From contig CAMKLO010000021.1 of assembly GCA_946413655.1 (NCBI GenBank), forward strand, positions 1-47,586: a stretch of 47,586 nucleotides of DNA, given 5' to 3'. The DNA comes from an uncultured Fibrobacter sp. (lineage in GTDB: Bacteria; Fibrobacterota; Fibrobacteria; Fibrobacterales; Fibrobacteraceae). The translations under genes and the position numbers were made by a program. Under the pieces are notes generated by a model that saw nothing but the letters and a program-made list of their open reading frames with translations, made no database searches and was not told the DNA's origin. This document shows, piece after piece, positions 12,201 through 20,406 of this stretch; positions within the stretch are counted from its first letter, which is position 1; each line of letters opens with the position of its first letter.

Positions 12201-14967
12201 ACTTACTACAAAGACAACGATTACAGTTACGCTCAAGAACAAGCCGAAGGCTCCGGAAATCACGAGCAGTGAATTTAGCGTCAAGGAAAATTCCGATGAA
12301 GGTACTTCTATCGGTATCATCGAGGCTAAGGACCCGGATGGTGATGGCAAGCTTTTGTTTGAACTTACTGAAGAAAATCCTTACGTGATTGTAACTCAGG
12401 ATGGCGAAATCAAGGTTAAGGATGGTGCTGAAATCGACTACGAAAAGATGCAGAAATTCACCATCTCTGTGGTTGTCAAGGATGTCGATGGTCTTGAAAC
12501 TCCGGGCGATATCGTTATCAAGGTTATTGACGTGAACGAACCCCCGACGATTACTTCGCAGGAATTCACGTTCCCCGAAGATTCTAAGCCGGGTACCAAG
12601 AAAGGACCTATCGAAGCTAAGGATCCGGATACGAAGAATCCGAAGTTCAATGACCTGAAGTTCTATCCGGTTGAAGAAAATGAAAAGTTCGAAATCAAGG
12701 AAAATGGCGACATTGTCTTGAAGGGCGAACTTGACTACGAATCTGAAAAGTCCTATGTGGTCAAGGTCTATGTGACGGATGGCGAATTCACGGATACTAC
12801 CGACATTACAATCAATGTGGGTAACGTCGTTGAAAAGTCCGAAGTCAAGATTACTCGTGTCGAAGCAGGTGATTCTGTCTATCTGAATCCGACCAAGGAT
12901 AAACCGATTTACACGAACAAGGAAGTTATCCTTGTGGAGTGGAAGCAGGATGGCAAGACCAAGTCTAGCCTCGACACCTTGAAGGAAGGATGCCAACAAA
13001 TTATCAAGTCGTTTAAGGATTCTAGCAAGGATATTGCTGGTGCCGACACCATCGAAGTGTGCTACAGCACTGCCGCTCCGGTTGTCGATGTGTTTGCTCC
13101 GAAGACGAAGGTTACGGCAGACAACATCTTTACCGTTGTCGAAACTGTTGATGCGAAGGACTCTTCCATCTACGTGAACGATAAGGAAAAGGATGTCAAG
13201 GTCTCTGTGAAGGATACGGTCTCCGGCTATACGGAAACATTCGATGTCACAGTGGTGTTGGATACTGTTGCCGTTTCGGATAAGATTGTCAAGACTCTCA
13301 TTGATGTGGCCAAGTCTCAGCCGTCGCTGGACAAGGATCCAAAATCGGGTGTTTCTACTACTCCGGTCAATGACAACAAGATTGTCGTTTCTTACAAGGA
13401 AACTGTGGATGGAAACGATATCGTTATCTCCTACAATGTCGATAACGATGGCAAGATTATCAAGGTCCCGGTCATTGACGAAAATGGTCAGAAGAAGATG
13501 ACGGAAATCATCGAAGTTTCGACCACTGTCGAAGTGAGGGGCAAGAACGTGGTTGTCTCCTATAAGGCTGATGCCGAAACGGGTAAGATACTGTACGGTG
13601 ACTCCGAAGGCAACTTGATGGTCGATGTCCCGAGCTCAAACTCCAGCAAGAAGGATGATTCTAAGGATAACGACGAAGTTGACTTGAAGACTGGTGTTGG
13701 CGTATTCACGGTGACTTACGATGCTAAGGGTGTCGAAGGCAACAAGGCTACGGTCTCTTACGTCATCGACGAAAAGGGCAAGATTGTGGCTAACGACGAA
13801 GGCGACAGGGGTTACCTCGTGACATACACCTACACGAACAAGTATGGCAACTCTGCCGACAAGTCCGTGTTCATGGTGCTCGACAAGGTGAAACCGTTTG
13901 TCAAGATTATGTCTCCGTCTGAAAACGACGTGGTCTATGCAAACTATGTCGATGTCGATTGGTGCATTTCTATCGATGGCGATAAGGACAACTGTGTCAA
14001 GCAGGATACTTTGAACTTCGAAAGTCTCCATAAAGGTGTGAATACCATCAAGCGTATTTACCGCGACAAGGCCGGTAACGAAACGATTGCTGAAGTTAGC
14101 GTCATGATGAAGAAGGCTAAGGATGTCAATATTGATCTCGAAAAGCCGATGATTATTGTGTCGATTGACTCTGTCGATAAGTACTATTCGATTAATCCGC
14201 CTGAAGAAGATCAGTCCTATGCCGTAAGTATCTTGAACCCCACGACTCATAAAGAGAAGGAAGTGGTCAAGGGCTTTGACGGTGATTCCAAGAAGGGTTC
14301 TGGCGATGAACCGTATCCTGGTTTCGACGGCCATATCGGTCCGACTCTCAAGATTGATTTGAAGTTGCCGGTGGCAACGTCTGTTGGTGGCCTCGCTACT
14401 TTGGACGATATCGTTATCAACGGCGACATGGTTGTCCTTGACGAAGTCGATGCTGCTGAAGCCAAGAAGATGAATGTTAAGGATTACGTGAAGGAATATT
14501 GCTCCGACGAATTCCAAAAAGAGTTCAAGAGCCTCAAGGACTACAGCAAGGCTACGCTCTATGAATCTAAGGCAAATGTGAAACTTTGGTTCTACACGAC
14601 GGGTGGTCACTTTGTTGACAAGTTCAGCTTCGATTACGATGTTGATGATCCGGATTATGTCGATAAGGCTGGTCTCGTGAAGTTCTTCTTCGAAATGAAG
14701 CCGGATATGAACGGCGAATTGAGGGATTCTCGCGGTCGTCGCTATGGTACTGGTCCGTTTATCGTGAAGACCAATGTCGATATCCGCTCTAAGCTCCGTT
14801 GCGTGGTTCCGCCGATTAACGAGAACTCCAACAAGATTGGCGATGTGCTGAAGTCCAGCGACGAACTCCTGACGCGCTTCGGTTACCGCCGTCCGGTGTT
14901 GCATGGCAACGAAAGGCCGCTGCAGAACACTTCTAAGAAATCCTCGAAGAAGTCTTCTAAGAAGTAA
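6280..14967 (+). CDS. Giant exported cadherin-repeat protein, paralogue of the preceding gene
   Basis: The ATG at 6280 is preferred over in-frame starts at 6214 and 6238 because it follows AAGGAG (6261-6266) and begins a clean signal peptide (MWLGKLSLKAAALVVVG, cleavage near SMA-QG); this gives about 2,895 residues. Order: an N-terminal domain related to that of the neighbour (FAGQLIAKNLKMG motif); a Calx-beta-like segment (about residues 326-459); a cadherin-like segment; then roughly 14 cadherin repeats (about residues 570-2185) marked by LDYE/LDYS/LNYE motifs and acidic Ca-binding-type turns; Ig-like segments; and a FlgD-Ig-like C-terminus with a RRYGTGPF motif, SSDELLTRFGYRRPV and a Lys/Ser tail of SKK units. 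The shared C-terminal part aligns over its length with the upstream protein. It is probably a calcium-stabilised surface or secreted adhesin; the ligand and sorting route are unknown. Confidence 0.85.
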   Translation: MWLGKLSLKAAALVVVGAISSMAQGLAPLTFGNTSTDARNWNYLINYKMWGQTAISFGNNNNFPKADGWVGSATGNLSATGNDAQIAGAIVVGGSVNNDRGLTLTTGPIRYSGSILNSGKASGTKCQGTTTSGSCADVPQYRDIPVPYMSAGGWPSNLRDLNTPDHGTYTIDARSGSADLYFNNINFGQESRLLVLMPAGGRVTRIFAKKFNISQNSTHPQIVVQYDGERGPRCNLAPGQQSNSKYNCSGGDYEGNLVIYVEQGFTLQNIDYAPFVGTIISGGTLEVVCNMSFAGQLIAKNLKMGNEVKGDGFKFVPPDEIPELVLSNKSATFKEDNTWHTINIGLDKAGEEVVTFKYCFEFRDPPVNGQYASKDDVAPKDASHAFPICGSDSPVQLTIPKGDVTPTASINLKPLIDGLVETSTSGEKFWLVISDLKGAKPSTDNFDSQHNGFNIYITDSDELPYVTTALVINVNEDEKHAFTSTEFNYKHSTRTFASVTITSLPAKGTLTLNGTAISSGANIAVADLGKLTYQAKANEFGNSYTTFKYKVVGSGTGDNTSVEYTATVNVAPVNDKPVVDDVNFSVNEQDHTVMGGPIEVTDVSNERNKDSYTYTLVNVTGSDYTAFNSTFEIVKLSDQNATIKVKSGATLDYSVKKEYVVYATVTDNAATETTKIAGPLTSEQFKITVKIANENDDPVINDQTFTIAEKQADGSDWPSGKSVGDVKASDADGDALSFTVAPSEDVPFKFSNGTKTLVVSDGSRLDYETKTSWKFKVIVSDGQGGDASATITVTLTDVNEPPPPPVVKREYSVEENKAKGTVVGTFEAFDGDKISGSYETLTYTLEGALTGAAAASTTLKNKTMADIFELVETNNNAGTRTVSIRVKDQALLDYESLYNGSNATYPVNITVTDSKGHSTDPVSTRIAVIDVNETLTATGGTFHFEEHLSIGSPVCAEYADLAPGAIFRDCKKQAQVVGSDLDIYTPAFSDLTYTMSTKNTGTYAADAKLFAVGKKDGYLYSNADFNYETLPKFDFTFYVNVSDGQFSVDVLVTVKIDDIKEPEIIESTKGAATIAENSKEGASVENFLENDDVKEKLADFDASKGFTFVVDNNLSKEAAKLFDIDPDLGEINVKKNANLDYEQLYPNNEYTVVIVAYGTTKQGNPEHINITRTIAVTDVNEAPVITNSNPIEVPETATNADGAIGKIEATDPDFCSMNSNYACSNGMHGQGFNLLTYMVKEVYEVNGSTDFPFVIDINSGAITVAPGKTLNATKQDTYKFMVKVMDHSTDPDNPSQADSADVIIKVTDVNRPSEFRVLSDLYDIDENVAVKSQFSDKIIVYDEDKADIDKLTITLKDNGATAAIDAAELFEIVQVSSTDAKLLTTFVIQTKKDLDYEKLYKATEKDAIFDVTLTINDGSGKPTSKTTQIRVNDVNEKPAFEKDSYEFSVKENTTVATSLGVAKATDPDKYNPSFGTLYYSLEGADAAQFDINTNTGEISTISNAKLDYETKSVYNFYAVVTDKKFPVKVPVKVTIIDVAEVPKFPDNPPPLAVDENTKKGTKVGVVVAEDDDCKGTYSATCKAPTYSLEATSIAANDYKSFTIDADGTIKVAQDSILNFEVQKEYSVRVVATDGDDPTLSTYIDVTIKINDVNDAPTYDQKEYVFEIHENAPKGEFVGSVVADDEDTWSVIKYELSDYTANSGDAATFYIDDDGSILLATKTLNYEKKNQYQVWATATDNGESKGFKNYQATTLVTIKIIDDPDPPKIKDDDKPGYDVAENTDQKPLKPEIACYELEDEDAGQTATMLGYIKDDGNTKDADRLFDAKVEKKGNVYNLCLSVKNPSQIDYENMSHSYSIIVGVMDADGLTAEIPKSINITDVNEMPIIWGSTTFSFYDGNKAGNVIGRLDPADVDTAMVFMDNVFAAVGGDTDDLDITEDGKIKTKRVFDFQKDTKHTYELVVSLSDRDNKKYPELTTKTTITVTLKNKPKAPEITSSEFSVKENSDEGTSIGIIEAKDPDGDGKLLFELTEENPYVIVTQDGEIKVKDGAEIDYEKMQKFTISVVVKDVDGLETPGDIVIKVIDVNEPPTITSQEFTFPEDSKPGTKKGPIEAKDPDTKNPKFNDLKFYPVEENEKFEIKENGDIVLKGELDYESEKSYVVKVYVTDGEFTDTTDITINVGNVVEKSEVKITRVEAGDSVYLNPTKDKPIYTNKEVILVEWKQDGKTKSSLDTLKEGCQQIIKSFKDSSKDIAGADTIEVCYSTAAPVVDVFAPKTKVTADNIFTVVETVDAKDSSIYVNDKEKDVKVSVKDTVSGYTETFDVTVVLDTVAVSDKIVKTLIDVAKSQPSLDKDPKSGVSTTPVNDNKIVVSYKETVDGNDIVISYNVDNDGKIIKVPVIDENGQKKMTEIIEVSTTVEVRGKNVVVSYKADAETGKILYGDSEGNLMVDVPSSNSSKKDDSKDNDEVDLKTGVGVFTVTYDAKGVEGNKATVSYVIDEKGKIVANDEGDRGYLVTYTYTNKYGNSADKSVFMVLDKVKPFVKIMSPSENDVVYANYVDVDWCISIDGDKDNCVKQDTLNFESLHKGVNTIKRIYRDKAGNETIAEVSVMMKKAKDVNIDLEKPMIIVSIDSVDKYYSINPPEEDQSYAVSILNPTTHKEKEVVKGFDGDSKKGSGDEPYPGFDGHIGPTLKIDLKLPVATSVGGLATLDDIVINGDMVVLDEVDAAEAKKMNVKDYVKEYCSDEFQKEFKSLKDYSKATLYESKANVKLWFYTTGGHFVDKFSFDYDVDDPDYVDKAGLVKFFFEMKPDMNGELRDSRGRRYGTGPFIVKTNVDIRSKLRCVVPPINENSNKIGDVLKSSDELLTRFGYRRPVLHGNERPLQNTSKKSSKKSSKK

Positions 14968-14981
14968 AATTTGAATGCAAG

Positions 14982-15010
14982 AAAGTCCCGGTCAACGACC
15001 GGGACTTTTT
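14982..15010 (+). terminator. Rho-independent terminator of the second cadherin gene
   Basis: Perfect 12-bp stem AAAGTCCCGGTC / GACCGGGACTTT with an AAC loop, followed by further T residues, 15 bp after the stop codon. Confidence 0.9.
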
Positions 15011-15016
15011 GCAAAA

Positions 15017-15096
15017 CGTCATTCTGAATGGAACGAAGTGGAATGAAGAATCCATTATTGTACATCACTGGATCCATCGCCTTCGTCTCTGGATGT
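15017..15096. repeat. Dispersed GTCATTCTGAA...GAAGAATCCA-type repeat
   Basis: GTCATTCTGAATGGAACGAAG followed by GAATGAAGAATCCATT has the form of the widespread bacterial GTCATTCTGAGCGAAGCGAAGAATC repeat. It continues into ACTGGATCCATCGCCTTCG, related to the repeat near 5990. It fills most of the gap before the SUI1 gene. Confidence 0.45.
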
Positions 15097-15165
15097 CACA
15101 AGGTCGGTGAGCTTGCCGAACCGCTCTCCTCTAAATTCTATATTGATGCCAAAAGGAGTTGTCTT

Positions 15166-15492
15166 ATGGGAATCGAAGAACGTTCTACTCTGGTTTTTGC
15201 AAGTGGTATTGGTAGAATCAGGGAAGAAAAGCCCAAGGCGGTACGCCCACAGGGCGATGGCGTTGTGCGCATCATGCTGAAGCGTCTTGGTGGCGGGAAA
15301 ACGGCAAGCGTCGTTACGGGTATTCCGCTTGAAGAAGACGAAATGAAGGATTTGGCACGCTCTTTAAAGCAAAAATGCGGTGTTGGCGGTTCTGTCAAGG
15401 ATTTCTGCATCGAAATTCAGGGCGACAAACGCAATATTTTGAAGGCTGAACTCGAAAAAAAGGGCTATACTGTCAAGCTTGCCGGCGGATGA
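15166..15492 (+). CDS. SUI1/eIF1-family translation factor (YciH-like)
   Basis: 108 residues. The start at 15166 is chosen because GGAG (15155-15158) lies 7 nt upstream; an in-frame ATG at 15028 would add residues encoded by the dispersed repeat and lacks family resemblance. The body matches the bacterial eIF1/YciH fold: a basic segment (RIMLKRLGGGKTASVVTGIP) and a C-terminal part with LKQKCGVGGSVKDFCIEIQG and the usual ending KAELEKKGYTVKLAGG. Bacterial members are thought to affect initiation fidelity, but their physiological role is unsettled. It is monocistronic by context, with a TATATT hexamer at 15139 as a possible -10. Confidence 0.9.
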   Translation: MGIEERSTLVFASGIGRIREEKPKAVRPQGDGVVRIMLKRLGGGKTASVVTGIPLEEDEMKDLARSLKQKCGVGGSVKDFCIEIQGDKRNILKAELEKKGYTVKLAGG

Positions 15493-15576
15493 TGTGTTTT
15501 TTGTCAAGTCCGTTATTTTTTCGATTTTATTTCTTACAAAAAAGTTAAATTATTGTAAGTAAATTGGAGAGGTCTT

Positions 15577-16905
15577 ATGTTTAAGCATCTGTCTTTATCT
15601 TGCATTCTGTTGGCCTTAGTTGTGCCTACCGCAATATTCGCGGCACCCAAGGGCGAAAAGGTCGGTTCTATCCGTGCTGTAACCAATCCTGCGTTCAAGA
15701 GCTCTGGCAGTTGTGCCGAAGACGCTAAATGGAGCGAGGTGAAGATGGGGACGTTCCGTCAACTGGACTGCTTTAAGACTGGTGATGGCGGTTCTGTGGG
15801 CCTGGAACTGAAGGAAAACAATAGTACGTTTTCTATTGGTGAAAATTCCCTTGTCAGTATCAGCAACCTTGTTGAAAAAGACGAAACTGGTGCTTTTAGA
15901 ATAAAGCTTGATATCCAGAAGGGATATATGGGCTTTAAAGTCCAGAAGAACAAGGGTCACGATGTGAACTTCAGTACGGGAACGGCTGCGGCTTCGATTC
16001 GCGGTACGGAAGGTGTCATTGGCGGCAACGACAAAGCTATGTTTGCAGGGCTTAAAAACGGCCAGCTGAGCGTGAGCCTCAATAATGGGGATTCGCTTTA
16101 TGTCGGTGAAGGGGAGACCGTTTTTGGCAAGGGCGAGTTCGTCGTCTTGAAGTTGAAATCGTCGGGCGATTTGGACTTTGCAAAAATCGTGAACAAGATT
16201 ATTGCAGATTCGACGTTGTCCCTGGATGAATTGTTGGCTGCTGTCGTATCGGCCGACGACGCTTACCAGAAATCACTTGCTTCGGCGGATATCGCTAAAA
16301 ACGAAGATGTTGAACCGGTTGCCTCTTTGAAGGTACCTCAAATCACGTATTCTTCTTATGACTCCTTGCGCTGTGTCGCAAATGTTGCTGTGTCTGGAGT
16401 GCAGAAAGGTTCGGAAGTCCGGTTGTCTGCTGTGATGGAAGGAACTCCGATTTCAGAAATTGAGGTAAAACGCAACATGCCCAAGCGCATAGCTCTGCGT
16501 AGTGGTATTCATGAGTATGAATTTGTTGTTGAAAATAAAGCTGGTCGCAACAGCGTCAAACAGACCTTGGGTTGCTTCCCGAAGAAGCCGTTCTCTGTCA
16601 AGGTTTTCGGCCCCCAAACTGTTCAAATGCCGGTACCTCCTGCGCCTCCAGAAGCCGCAGACGTGATTACTCAGACATTGCAATTCCAGATTCGTTTGCC
16701 TGAGAACGATCCGATTGTTTTGAACAAGGTTGTTGTAAAACAAAACGGCAAAATCATATTGCAGGAACGTCTATCGCAGATTCAGAATCTCGATTATCAA
16801 ATCCCGGTTGAGCTTAAGAGAGGGATCAAGAGCCGCTTTGATATAGAAGTAGTTCACAAGAGCGGTTACACTGTTAAGACCTTCAAGATATATGGGGTGA
16901 ATTAA
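15577..16905 (+). CDS. Exported FecR-domain protein
   Basis: 442 residues with a signal peptide (MFKHLSLSCILLALVVPTA...FA). GGAGAGG (15566-15572) precedes the ATG. Residues about 30-200 form a FecR-type beta domain: a GDGGSVGLEL stretch, FSIGENSLVSI and STGTAAASIRGTEG, the last typical of periplasmic FecR domains. The C-terminal half has Ig-like beta-rich segments, and two proline-rich stretches suggest linkers. No sigma or anti-sigma transmembrane arrangement is visible, so it is probably not a classical FecI-FecR signalling protein but a periplasmic or surface protein working with the barrel encoded next. Its stop codon overlaps the start of the next gene by one base, which argues for translational coupling. 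Confidence 0.8.
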   Translation: MFKHLSLSCILLALVVPTAIFAAPKGEKVGSIRAVTNPAFKSSGSCAEDAKWSEVKMGTFRQLDCFKTGDGGSVGLELKENNSTFSIGENSLVSISNLVEKDETGAFRIKLDIQKGYMGFKVQKNKGHDVNFSTGTAAASIRGTEGVIGGNDKAMFAGLKNGQLSVSLNNGDSLYVGEGETVFGKGEFVVLKLKSSGDLDFAKIVNKIIADSTLSLDELLAAVVSADDAYQKSLASADIAKNEDVEPVASLKVPQITYSSYDSLRCVANVAVSGVQKGSEVRLSAVMEGTPISEIEVKRNMPKRIALRSGIHEYEFVVENKAGRNSVKQTLGCFPKKPFSVKVFGPQTVQMPVPPAPPEAADVITQTLQFQIRLPENDPIVLNKVVVKQNGKIILQERLSQIQNLDYQIPVELKRGIKSRFDIEVVHKSGYTVKTFKIYGVN

Positions 16906-19187
16906 TGCTTCGTGGAATCGCTCTCGCTTCTGTTCTCGCAATACCTGCTTTAGCACAGTCTGATTCTTCTTGGTCGTTCAGCGGCTCTGTTAGTGCTGAA
17001 TTGGGATATCATTCAGTTGTTACGCAAAAGAATGAAACCGGTGATATCTATGTGAGCGGCAAGGATACAATCCAGCCGGGAGACAAGTACAGGAACTACT
17101 TCAAGGTTCCAGGTTTGTATGGGGGCTTGAATGCGTTCCTCCAGATGGAGTCTCCGACGGGTAAAAAATTCCAGTTTACGTTGGATGCCTCTAGCGATAG
17201 TTGGAATCATTTTGATCCCAAGTTTGTGCAGGCTTTGTATGAGGACCGTTATCAGAAGATTATCTTGGGCGATATGTTCGTTGCGGACAATGATTTGTAT
17301 TTGTCTGGAATCGATGTCCTCGGCGCTAGTTACGACTTGAACCTGGGCTTGAACAGAGAGGCGGGTCCGTTGTTTGTACTCAGCGTTTTTGGCGGTGAAA
17401 ACCGTGCGCCAAAGTTGCCTTACGAAAGGGATCCGGACCAGTATAACTGGTATATCGGTCTTGATGAAGTTGAAGCCCAGAAGATGGTTATTGGCGGCAA
17501 GGCCCTCTTGAATGCCACGAAAAATGTCAGTGCGACCTTAGGCTTTATCGGCAGCAAGGACTATCTGGAAGACCCGTATTTGCGCGATGGAACGATGAAA
17601 AACGTGATTCTTTCGGATCCGATGTTCTCTTCCAAGACGTTCTTTGGCAATGTCGATGGCAAGGTGTTTGGCGGTCGTGGCTCGTATAACATTCAGCTCG
17701 GTTTCGGTGGCGCAGATACAGCGAATGTGGCTATGCACCGTGCCGTGAACTCGGTCTTCGAAGATGCCGGGCTTGATGTTTCGAATTTTGCTCAGCTCCG
17801 TCGCCTCATGAATAATCCCTCGCTTGTAAATCGTATGGACCGTGAAGCGTTGGAGCTTATCTTCGGTGAAAATATGGATATGTCAGTTTCCGAAATGAGG
17901 ACCGAACTGAAGGATATTTTAAAGCAGGCGAGCAATGCTTTGAAAAAGTATAATGAGAAAAACGACGATGACGAGAATGCTTGGACTGCCCAGAATCTTG
18001 CGGTAGCGGGTTCTTATAATTGGAAGGGCAATTCAACGGAGATTGACGCTTATTTCCGCATTGTGGGCCGCAATTATTACAGTGCCGGTTCGCCGGATAT
18101 GTTACAGAATTCCCGCCAGTTGGGAATTGATTTGGACCAGAAGATTAAGGACTTCTGGCAGTTGGGTTTCGGTTATGAATTGAATATCGAAAACGTATCG
18201 GGTAGCGGTGATGCGTACAACGTATTCGGCTTTGCCGAAGGTTCTAAACTCGGGCTTTTGCCGGGAGCCGATGACGATTGGCTCAAGAAACATGAACAGG
18301 ATGAATCTAGAACTCTCTACGATCACGATATAGATTTGAAGAACACGTTCAAGATTCGTGATTCCGTGGAACTTGTTGCTCGTTATTCTCTCAATTACCG
18401 CACGCGTAGCACTTCGCAGAGGCTCTATGGTAATTTCTTTGCCTCTTCTGGAATTTATTCGGATCCTTGGTTTGCTAAGCAGAAAGGCAAAAAGTCCCTC
18501 AAATTGGAAACGGATGACGGCACTATTGAAATTGACTCTGCACGTTGGGCGAAGTACGCCGCCTTGCAGGACGAGGAATATTTGGCGACTCAGTTTGACG
18601 AGCGTTTGCTGAAGCATACGTTTGAACTGGGTGCTACGTTTAGGCTGCCGAAGAATGTGTTGAAGATTGGCGGCGTCTGGTCGTTCCGTACGGACTTGTC
18701 GAAGTTCAATCAAGACGATTTGCTGGACGGTTTTGATTTTTCTGATGAAACTTACGGCATTCTTGGTTATCGATTCCATGGGAGCGACTTCTTTGAAATG
18801 CGGTATCCGCTGTCGTTGACGACGACTCTTACAAGATGGCAAAATACGTTGTCTATAACACCCCGTTACAGGTCGTATAATACGAATGATATGAGCGAGT
18901 TTGAATGGAGTCTCATGGATAACGCGACCTTTGTGTTGAATCCGGACTTCTTGGACCTCCTGTTGCATGTGGATATCCGTCAGAATTTCATGAGCCGCGA
19001 AGATGATGGCAAGACTGTTGAAGAAATGGAAATGGATTTGGATCTCTCAATGGGACTCAAGTTCCAGTTGACAGAAAGGCTCAGTATGGAATGGACCTTT
19101 GGTACATTCTTTAGTTACCGCCCGGATAATGAATCCCAGGATTACAGGGATATTTACGGGATGGCCTCTTTCAACTACGACTTCTAA
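16905..19187 (+). CDS. Putative outer-membrane beta-barrel protein
   Basis: 760 residues. The ATG overlaps the upstream TAA (TAATG). A short signal peptide ([19 protein letters not shown]) is followed by alternating polar/hydrophobic strands rich in Gly, Tyr, Trp and Asp, with no helical membrane segments. The protein ends in ...MASFNYDF, and a C-terminal aromatic residue is typical of BAM-inserted barrels. A charged, probably helical insert lies around nt 17740-17980. No named family was recognised. The tight coupling to the FecR-domain protein suggests the two form an envelope assembly; transport, adhesion or export are all possible. Confidence 0.7.
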   Translation: MLRGIALASVLAIPALAQSDSSWSFSGSVSAELGYHSVVTQKNETGDIYVSGKDTIQPGDKYRNYFKVPGLYGGLNAFLQMESPTGKKFQFTLDASSDSWNHFDPKFVQALYEDRYQKIILGDMFVADNDLYLSGIDVLGASYDLNLGLNREAGPLFVLSVFGGENRAPKLPYERDPDQYNWYIGLDEVEAQKMVIGGKALLNATKNVSATLGFIGSKDYLEDPYLRDGTMKNVILSDPMFSSKTFFGNVDGKVFGGRGSYNIQLGFGGADTANVAMHRAVNSVFEDAGLDVSNFAQLRRLMNNPSLVNRMDREALELIFGENMDMSVSEMRTELKDILKQASNALKKYNEKNDDDENAWTAQNLAVAGSYNWKGNSTEIDAYFRIVGRNYYSAGSPDMLQNSRQLGIDLDQKIKDFWQLGFGYELNIENVSGSGDAYNVFGFAEGSKLGLLPGADDDWLKKHEQDESRTLYDHDIDLKNTFKIRDSVELVARYSLNYRTRSTSQRLYGNFFASSGIYSDPWFAKQKGKKSLKLETDDGTIEIDSARWAKYAALQDEEYLATQFDERLLKHTFELGATFRLPKNVLKIGGVWSFRTDLSKFNQDDLLDGFDFSDETYGILGYRFHGSDFFEMRYPLSLTTTLTRWQNTLSITPRYRSYNTNDMSEFEWSLMDNATFVLNPDFLDLLLHVDIRQNFMSREDDGKTVEEMEMDLDLSMGLKFQLTERLSMEWTFGTFFSYRPDNESQDYRDIYGMASFNYDF

Positions 19188-19189
19188 AC

Positions 19190-20017
19190 ATGCATATCGG
19201 TTGTCATCTTTCTTCGTCTAACGGCTTTTTGGCGATGGGTGATGCGGCTCTTTCTATTGGAGCCGATACATTCCAGTTCTTTACGCGAAACCCGCGTGGT
19301 GGTGCTGCAAAGCCTTTTGATAAGGCTGATGCCGCTGCTTTGAACGCGTTGATGGCGGCGCATCATTTTGCGCCGATTTTGGCTCATGCTCCTTATACGT
19401 TGAATGCCTGTGCCGCAGACCCGTCGCTTAGGCAGTATGCGCAAGACGTGATGAAGGACGATTTATTTCGCATGGACCACTTTCCGCAAGCGATGTACAA
19501 CTTCCATCCGGGTAGTCATGTCAAGCAAGGTGTTGAAGTGGGCATCGAACTCATTGTGCGACATTTGAATAACATTTTGCACAAGAATCTCAAGACGAAA
19601 GTGCTCCTGGAAACGATGGCAGGGAAGGGAAGCGAAGTTGGGCGGACTTTCGAGGAACTGCGCCAAATTATTGATCGCGTAGAGCTTAGTGAAAAGGTGG
19701 GCGTTTGTCTGGATACTTGCCACGTGTTTGATGGTGGTTACGATATTGTACATCACTTGGATGATGTGCTACAGGAATTCGACAAGGTGGTCGGGCTTAA
19801 TCGCTTGTGTGCAATCCATCTGAATGACAGCAAGAATCCTTTGGGCAGTCACAAAGATCGTCACGAGGTCATCGGTGGCGGCTTCATCGGATTGGAAGCG
19901 CTTGTGAATGTCGTAAATCATCCGGCGCTGAAGAACCTTCCGTTCTATTTAGAAACTCCGAATGAGTTGCCAGGATACGCTGCGGAAATTGCTTTGATGC
20001 GGAGCCGTGAGCTGTAA
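19190..20017 (+). CDS. nfo: Endonuclease IV (AP endonuclease)
   Basis: 275 residues, close to the usual 280. It is a TIM-barrel nuclease that cleaves 5' to abasic sites in base-excision repair, using three zinc ions. Expected metal-ligand segments are visible in order: GCHLS at the N-terminus, [57 protein letters not shown] and YLETPN. The start codon is only 2 bp after the stop of the barrel-protein gene, so it is probably co-transcribed with the envelope genes, an odd pairing for a repair enzyme. No separate ribosome-binding site is obvious in the short gap. Confidence 0.95.
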   Translation: MHIGCHLSSSNGFLAMGDAALSIGADTFQFFTRNPRGGAAKPFDKADAAALNALMAAHHFAPILAHAPYTLNACAADPSLRQYAQDVMKDDLFRMDHFPQAMYNFHPGSHVKQGVEVGIELIVRHLNNILHKNLKTKVLLETMAGKGSEVGRTFEELRQIIDRVELSEKVGVCLDTCHVFDGGYDIVHHLDDVLQEFDKVVGLNRLCAIHLNDSKNPLGSHKDRHEVIGGGFIGLEALVNVVNHPALKNLPFYLETPNELPGYAAEIALMRSREL

Positions 20018-20043
20018 AAAGTGATTTTTTTTACGGCGAACCC

Positions 20044-20071
20044 TTGACGTTTTTCGCAAATAATCTATATT
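20044..20071 (+). promoter_or_regulatory. Promoter of first tRNA-Asn gene
   Basis: TTGACG (20044-20049), 16-bp spacer, TATATT (20066-20071), 12 nt before the tRNA 5' end. Confidence 0.8.
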
Positions 20072-20083
20072 TGACCGCGTCGA

Positions 20084-20156
20084 TGCTTCATAGCTCAGTT
20101 GGTAGAGCCCGCGACTGTTAATCGCGTTGTCCTTGGTTCGAGTCCAAGTGAAGCAG
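20084..20156 (+). tRNA. tRNA-Asn (anticodon GTT), copy 1
   Basis: 73-nt cloverleaf: acceptor stem TGCTTCA/TGAAGCA, D-arm GCTC...GAGC, anticodon stem CGCGA/TCGCG with loop CTGTTAA (anticodon GTT), T-arm CTTGG TTCGAGT CCAAG, discriminator G. CCA is not encoded and would be added after transcription. Confidence 0.97.
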
Positions 20157-20159
20157 CTC

Positions 20160-20196
20160 AAAACACCTCGGTCGAAAGATCGGGGTGTTTTGGTTT
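20160..20196 (+). terminator. Terminator of tRNA-Asn copy 1
   Basis: A 14-bp stem AAAACACCTCGGTC / GATCGGGGTGTTTT with a GAAA tetraloop and trailing T residues, 4 nt after the tRNA. Confidence 0.9.
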
Positions 20197-20227
20197 TTAT
20201 GCACTATCTTTTATGCGTTATCATGAC

Positions 20228-20256
20228 TTGACAAACGAATATAAATCATCTATATT
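20228..20256 (+). promoter_or_regulatory. Promoter of second tRNA-Asn gene
   Basis: Consensus TTGACA (20228-20233), 17-bp spacer, TATATT (20251-20256). The flanks resemble the first promoter (CTATATTTG...GCGTCGA). Confidence 0.88.
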
Positions 20257-20268
20257 TGGGTGCGTCGA

Positions 20269-20341
20269 TGCTTCATAGCTCAGTTGGTAGAGCCCGCGAC
20301 TGTTAATCGCGTTGTCCTTGGTTCGAGTCCAAGTGAAGCAG
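20269..20341 (+). tRNA. tRNA-Asn (anticodon GTT), copy 2
   Basis: Identical over all 73 nt to copy 1, with the same cloverleaf and GTT anticodon. It is a tandem duplicate with its own promoter and terminator. Confidence 0.97.
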
Positions 20342-20344
20342 CTC

Positions 20345-20374
20345 AAAACCCCCGATCGAAAGACCGGGGGTTTT
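20345..20374 (+). terminator. Terminator of tRNA-Asn copy 2, possibly bidirectional
   Basis: Arms AAAACCCCCGATC and GACCGGGGGTTTT around a GAAA tetraloop, with one A-C mismatch. A/T runs on both sides mean it could also stop transcripts of the convergent minus-strand gene ending at 20407. Confidence 0.88.
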
Positions 20375-20406
20375 GTGTTTTAAAATAGTGATGACAATGT
20401 GAATGG

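Noticed and set aside
13636..14904. Long minus-strand frames within the cadherin genes
   Set aside because: Antisense shadows of repetitive, Asp/Lys-rich coding sequence.
15028..15165. N-terminal extension of the SUI1-family gene
   Set aside because: It lies in a dispersed intergenic repeat and lacks a ribosome-binding site; the ATG at 15166 has GGAG at ideal spacing.
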